A model generated the notes under the pieces. That model saw only the letters and a program-made list of their open reading frames with translations, had not been told where the DNA came from and searched no databases. A DNA stretch of 16,844 nucleotides from Oscillospiraceae bacterium. Lineage in GTDB: Bacteria > Bacillota > Clostridia > Oscillospirales > Oscillospiraceae. The stretch lies in the NCBI GenBank assembly GCA_012513005.1, contig JAAZCZ010000089.1, positions 1-16,844 on the forward strand. The letters are read 5' to 3'. Below, piece after piece: positions 14,412 through 16,844 of this stretch (positions are counted from its first letter, which is position 1; each line of letters starts with the position of its first letter). The translations under genes were made by a program, and so were the position numbers.

Positions 14412-16445
14412 TCACCTCCCATAATAAAATGATTCTCTTAACTCTAGAGCCTCGGAAATAAGCGGATGAGACATTATGTCAACCTTACCGCTCGGCTCTG
14501 TCTTATTTATTGAAATCCAGTCGGAATTACATTCAATCTCAAGTAGCCCCAAATCGCCAAATACAAGCAGGCAAATTGCGGCTTTAGGAACTCTTATTTC
14601 CTCGCCGAAAAGCATTGCCAAGGCATCTGCCGTGCCTGATAATTCTCCGCCTGCTGATTCTATATTTCGCCAGACTTTTATGAAATCGGCACGCTCCGGG
14701 CAAATGTCCATAAGCTCCCACGGCTCTATTTTGCCGTTTTGCAAAATTCGCAGCATGTCGCTATTTTCATCGCTCAGCCGCAAATCTGTAAGTACAAGCT
14801 GAACGCTGCGGTTGCCTCTGTATTCGTTTATCTGCGGATTAAAAACAATGTCTACTATGTCACCGGCAGCTGCTCCCAAGTCATCTATTTTGCGTGAAAA
14901 CATGACGCAGTCATACAGGATGTCGCCCTTGGAGACTTGGAGTTTAATGTGTTTTCCTCCGCCTATTGAAATTGCTCTTTCCAAGGTTGCCCCCGGCAGA
15001 TAAAGCTCGGGGCTTTCGTTGCCGCTACCCCAAGGCTCTAATTGCTCTAGAGAGTCTACCGATGCAAAAGATAAAAGCTTAGGGTCGTTTATTATTAAAT
15101 CGCAGTTTAGCGAATTTTCACATGTTATTTCCGCTGTTTTATAGTAATCTGCAAGTGCCGCTCTAAAACCCGAAATTCGGCTTTTTTTAATGGTGAGCCC
15201 GGCAGCAAATGCGTGACCTCCGAAGCTCTCTAAATGCACAGAGCAGGCTGATAGGGCTTCGTAGATATTAAAGCCGCCGTAGCTTCTGCAGGAGCCTTTG
15301 CCTGTTTCTTCCTCAAGGCAAATCATGACTGCCGGAACTGAGTATTTTTCTGCAAGCTTTGATGCAGCTATACCGATTACGCCCCGGTGCCATGTCTCGC
15401 TTGCAAGCACAATTGGGTCAATTATTTTTTTGCTGCCTATGTCGTTTTTTGCCTCGTCCCAGATTCGCTGTTCTATATCTCTTCTTGAGCTGTTTAGCTC
15501 TTCAAGCTCCGCTGTTAAGCGGGCTGCTTCGTCTATATCTTCAGTTAAAAGCAGCTTAAGCGAAATATCGGCGCAGCCGAGTCTTCCTGCTGCATTTAGT
15601 CTTGGGGCTATGAGATAGCTTATTGCGTTTGCGTTGAGCTTTCTGTTACCGCAGCTCTCTTCCACCAGCATTTTAAGCCCCGGGCTTTTAGATTCGGACA
15701 AAAGGTCTAAGCCTCTTCTTACTATGTATCTGTTTTCTCCGTGCATCGGCATCACATCGGCTACTGTGCCGAGCGCGACTAAGTCTGCATATTTGTTTAA
15801 GATTATGTCCGCATCTTTTTCCAATGCACATACAAGCTTAAAAGCGACTCCGACTCCGGCTAGGATTTCAAGGTTTTTGGGGTTGCCCTCGATTTTGGGG
15901 TCGACTACTGCGCAGCAATCGGGGAGTGTGTTGCCGTCGTGCTCGTGGTGATCTGTTATGATGAGATCAAGCCCGAGGCTTTTTGCAAACTCTGCTTCCT
16001 CTGAAGCTGTCACACCGCAGTCTACTGTTATAACTAGGCTCGCTCCGCCCTCATAAATGCTTTGCAGGGCTGCCGTGTTAAGACCGTAGCCCTCGTCCAG
16101 TCTGTCGGGTATATAGCCCTCACAGGATAAGCCCTTTGAGCGCAGATACTTAACGAGTAGCGCGGTAGCGCTTATGCCGTCTACGTCGTAGTCTCCGTAT
16201 ACTGCAACCTTTTCGTTTTGAGAGATTGCGCGGTTTATTCTAAAAACCGCTTTTTCCATGTCTTTTAGCACAAATGGGTCACCGAGGCAATCTAAGCTGC
16301 CGCATAGGTAGCTTTCTGCCTCACTCTTCGTATTAATGTCCCGCAATGCCAGCAGTGCAGACATAAGTGGACTGTAGCCTGCTGCCAGTAGCTCTTTCGG
16401 GATGATTGCAGGCCCTTTTGGTATTGACCACGAACTGTACTTCAT
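14412..16445 (-). CDS. recJ: Single-stranded-DNA-specific exonuclease RecJ
   Basis: RecJ degrades single-stranded DNA 5'-3' in recombinational and mismatch repair. The 677-residue protein has the DHH phosphoesterase motifs: GDYDVDG (84-90), VDCG (141-144), DHH (165-167), GTVADVMP (226-233) and the PRLNAAGRLG segment (281-290). A DHHA1 domain with GGHAFAAG (409-416) and an OB-like domain (about 460-560) follow. The roughly 110-residue C-terminal extension is common in Firmicute RecJ and absent from the shorter Escherichia enzyme. GGAG lies six bases before the ATG, and a good promoter lies just upstream. It is the first gene of the recJ-rel-dtd-hydrolase cluster, an arrangement well known in Firmicutes, where apt often sits between recJ and rel; apt is absent here. 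Confidence 0.96.
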   Translation of the reverse strand: MKYSSWSIPKGPAIIPKELLAAGYSPLMSALLALRDINTKSEAESYLCGSLDCLGDPFVLKDMEKAVFRINRAISQNEKVAVYGDYDVDGISATALLVKYLRSKGLSCEGYIPDRLDEGYGLNTAALQSIYEGGASLVITVDCGVTASEEAEFAKSLGLDLIITDHHEHDGNTLPDCCAVVDPKIEGNPKNLEILAGVGVAFKLVCALEKDADIILNKYADLVALGTVADVMPMHGENRYIVRRGLDLLSESKSPGLKMLVEESCGNRKLNANAISYLIAPRLNAAGRLGCADISLKLLLTEDIDEAARLTAELEELNSSRRDIEQRIWDEAKNDIGSKKIIDPIVLASETWHRGVIGIAASKLAEKYSVPAVMICLEEETGKGSCRSYGGFNIYEALSACSVHLESFGGHAFAAGLTIKKSRISGFRAALADYYKTAEITCENSLNCDLIINDPKLLSFASVDSLEQLEPWGSGNESPELYLPGATLERAISIGGGKHIKLQVSKGDILYDCVMFSRKIDDLGAAAGDIVDIVFNPQINEYRGNRSVQLVLTDLRLSDENSDMLRILQNGKIEPWELMDICPERADFIKVWRNIESAGGELSGTADALAMLFGEEIRVPKAAICLLVFGDLGLLEIECNSDWISINKTEPSGKVDIMSHPLISEALELRESFYYGR

Positions 16446-16478
16446 TTTCTCTCCGTTTTCTATTTCCTTCTGACTGAT

Positions 16479-16506
16479 ATTATACCACTAAAATGACCTA
16501 TATCAA
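16479..16506 (-). promoter_or_regulatory. Sigma-A promoter of the recJ-rel-dtd cluster
   Basis: Read on the - strand: -35 TTGATA (16501-16506), a 16-base spacer, and consensus -10 TATAAT (16479-16484). It gives a leader of about 25-30 bases before the recJ ATG. It is back to back with a + strand promoter for the tRNA gene, whose -35 begins 14 bases away. Confidence 0.75.
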
Positions 16507-16519
16507 GAGTTAATGTATC

Positions 16520-16548
16520 TTGACATGAAGGCCCGCTGGTGGTAACAT
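16520..16548 (+). promoter_or_regulatory. Putative promoter for tRNA-Leu
   Basis: The -35 box TTGACA (16520-16525) is followed by a 17-base spacer and a -10-like TAACAT (16543-16548, four of six consensus bases). It points towards the tRNA, about 60 bases away. The interval 16549-16614 holds no gene and no other clear element. Confidence 0.6.
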
Positions 16549-16614
16549 TACTTAGGTTTTTCTGTTTAGCTCCTATGCAGACATTCGGGCTTATTTGAAA
16601 AAACCGCTAAATTT

Positions 16615-16702
16615 GCCGCCGTGATGAAACAGGTAGACATTGCAGACTTAAAATCTGTTGAGATTTACTCTCGTGCCGGTTCGAGTCCGGCCGGCGGCAC
16701 CA
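16615..16702 (+). tRNA. tRNA-Leu (anticodon UAA)
   Basis: The acceptor arms GCCGCCG (16615-16621) and CGGCGGC (16692-16698) pair fully, followed by discriminator A and an encoded CCA. The anticodon loop CTTAAAA gives anticodon TAA, reading UUA and UUG leucine codons. A long variable arm with GAG/CTC pairing and the A73 discriminator fit a class II leucine tRNA. The T arm GCCGG-TTCGAGT-CCGGC is canonical. The length is 88 bases with CCA. A putative promoter lies upstream, and a run of hairpins ending in a terminator lies downstream. Confidence 0.96.
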
Positions 16703-16710
16703 GAATCAAA

Positions 16711-16807
16711 ACCACCAGTGAAACTGGTGGTATGCACCAGCCCTAGAAGGGCATATTACTGGCACACCTCTCAAGAGGTATCGAATAGTTCGCCAAGCGC
16801 ATTGCTT
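16711..16807 (+). repeat. Cluster of consecutive short palindromes after tRNA-Leu
   Basis: Five hairpin-forming palindromes follow each other with little space between them: ACCACCAGT/ACTGGTGGT (16711-16731, nine pairs, GAA loop); GCCC/GGGC (16740-16752), which can be enclosed by CCA/TGG; ACCTCT/AGAGGT (16766-16779); CGAA/TTCG (16782-16792); and AAGC/GCTT (16795-16807). No open reading frame explains this. Such dense structure could belong to a small RNA, a REP-like element, or the end of an IS200/IS605-type insertion sequence, whose ends carry hairpins. I cannot decide among these from the sequence alone. Confidence 0.6.
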
Positions 16808-16810
16808 TTT

Positions 16811-16838
16811 CAGGCCGCCGCTAAAGCGGCCTGTTTTT
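16811..16838 (+). terminator. Rho-independent terminator after tRNA-Leu region
   Basis: Perfect arms CAGGCCGC (16811-16818) and GCGGCCTG (16826-16833) enclose a seven-base loop and are followed by five T residues (16834-16838). It would end the tRNA-Leu transcript, including the palindrome cluster, or any RNA that starts within it. Confidence 0.88.
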
Positions 16839-16844
16839 ATGCCT

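Noticed and set aside
14407..14422. Upstream ATG at 14422 for rel
   Set aside because: That ATG contains the GGGAGG ribosome site of the ATG at 14407, has no site of its own, and would overlap recJ by 11 bases.
1..16844. CRISPR arrays, phage genes, toxin-antitoxin or defence systems
   Set aside because: No spaced direct repeats, integrase, phage or toxin-like gene was seen; all long frames are accounted for by recognised core families.

Overview
The window looks like a stretch of core chromosome from a low-to-moderate GC Firmicute of the class Clostridia. This rests on a tRNA-Cys T-box in front of cysE-cysS, the order recJ-rel-dtd-metallo-hydrolase, strong AGGAGG-type ribosome binding sites, sigma-A promoters and a DUF2974 (Mbeg1-like) hydrolase. 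The lineage is inferred from gene content and cannot be fixed further from sequence alone.

Left part, + strand (1-2490): the tail of a terminator from an upstream gene, a sigma-A promoter, a tRNA-Cys T-box leader with its terminator, then cysE and cysS. Both genes use or make cysteine, so one riboswitch sensing uncharged tRNA-Cys controls synthesis and charging together. A perfect palindrome at 2451-2483 separates this operon from the convergent genes.

Middle and right part, - strand (2491-16445): read in transcription order (right to left), recJ, rel, dtd and an MBL-fold hydrolase form a tight cluster, followed by an Mbeg1-like alpha/beta hydrolase and dnaE. Two tandem CNNM/CorC-type membrane proteins follow under their own promoter, then a terminator, then azlC-azlD (branched-chain amino acid export). 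The themes are DNA replication and repair, stringent response, tRNA proofreading and membrane transport.

Right edge, + strand (16520-16844): a promoter, divergent from the recJ promoter, drives a tRNA-Leu(UAA). After it comes about 100 bases packed with consecutive short palindromes, then a strong terminator.

The most notable observations are: (1) dtd has no ATG, GTG or TTG at its N-terminus; the conserved start lines up with an ATC codon behind a perfect AGGAGG site, inside the end of rel; (2) the run of small hairpins after tRNA-Leu, which might be a structured RNA or the end of an IS200/IS605-like element; (3) a T-box whose specifier (TGC) and acceptor-binding bulge (TGGA) both fit tRNA-Cys. 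I see no phage, CRISPR, defence or biosynthetic system here.
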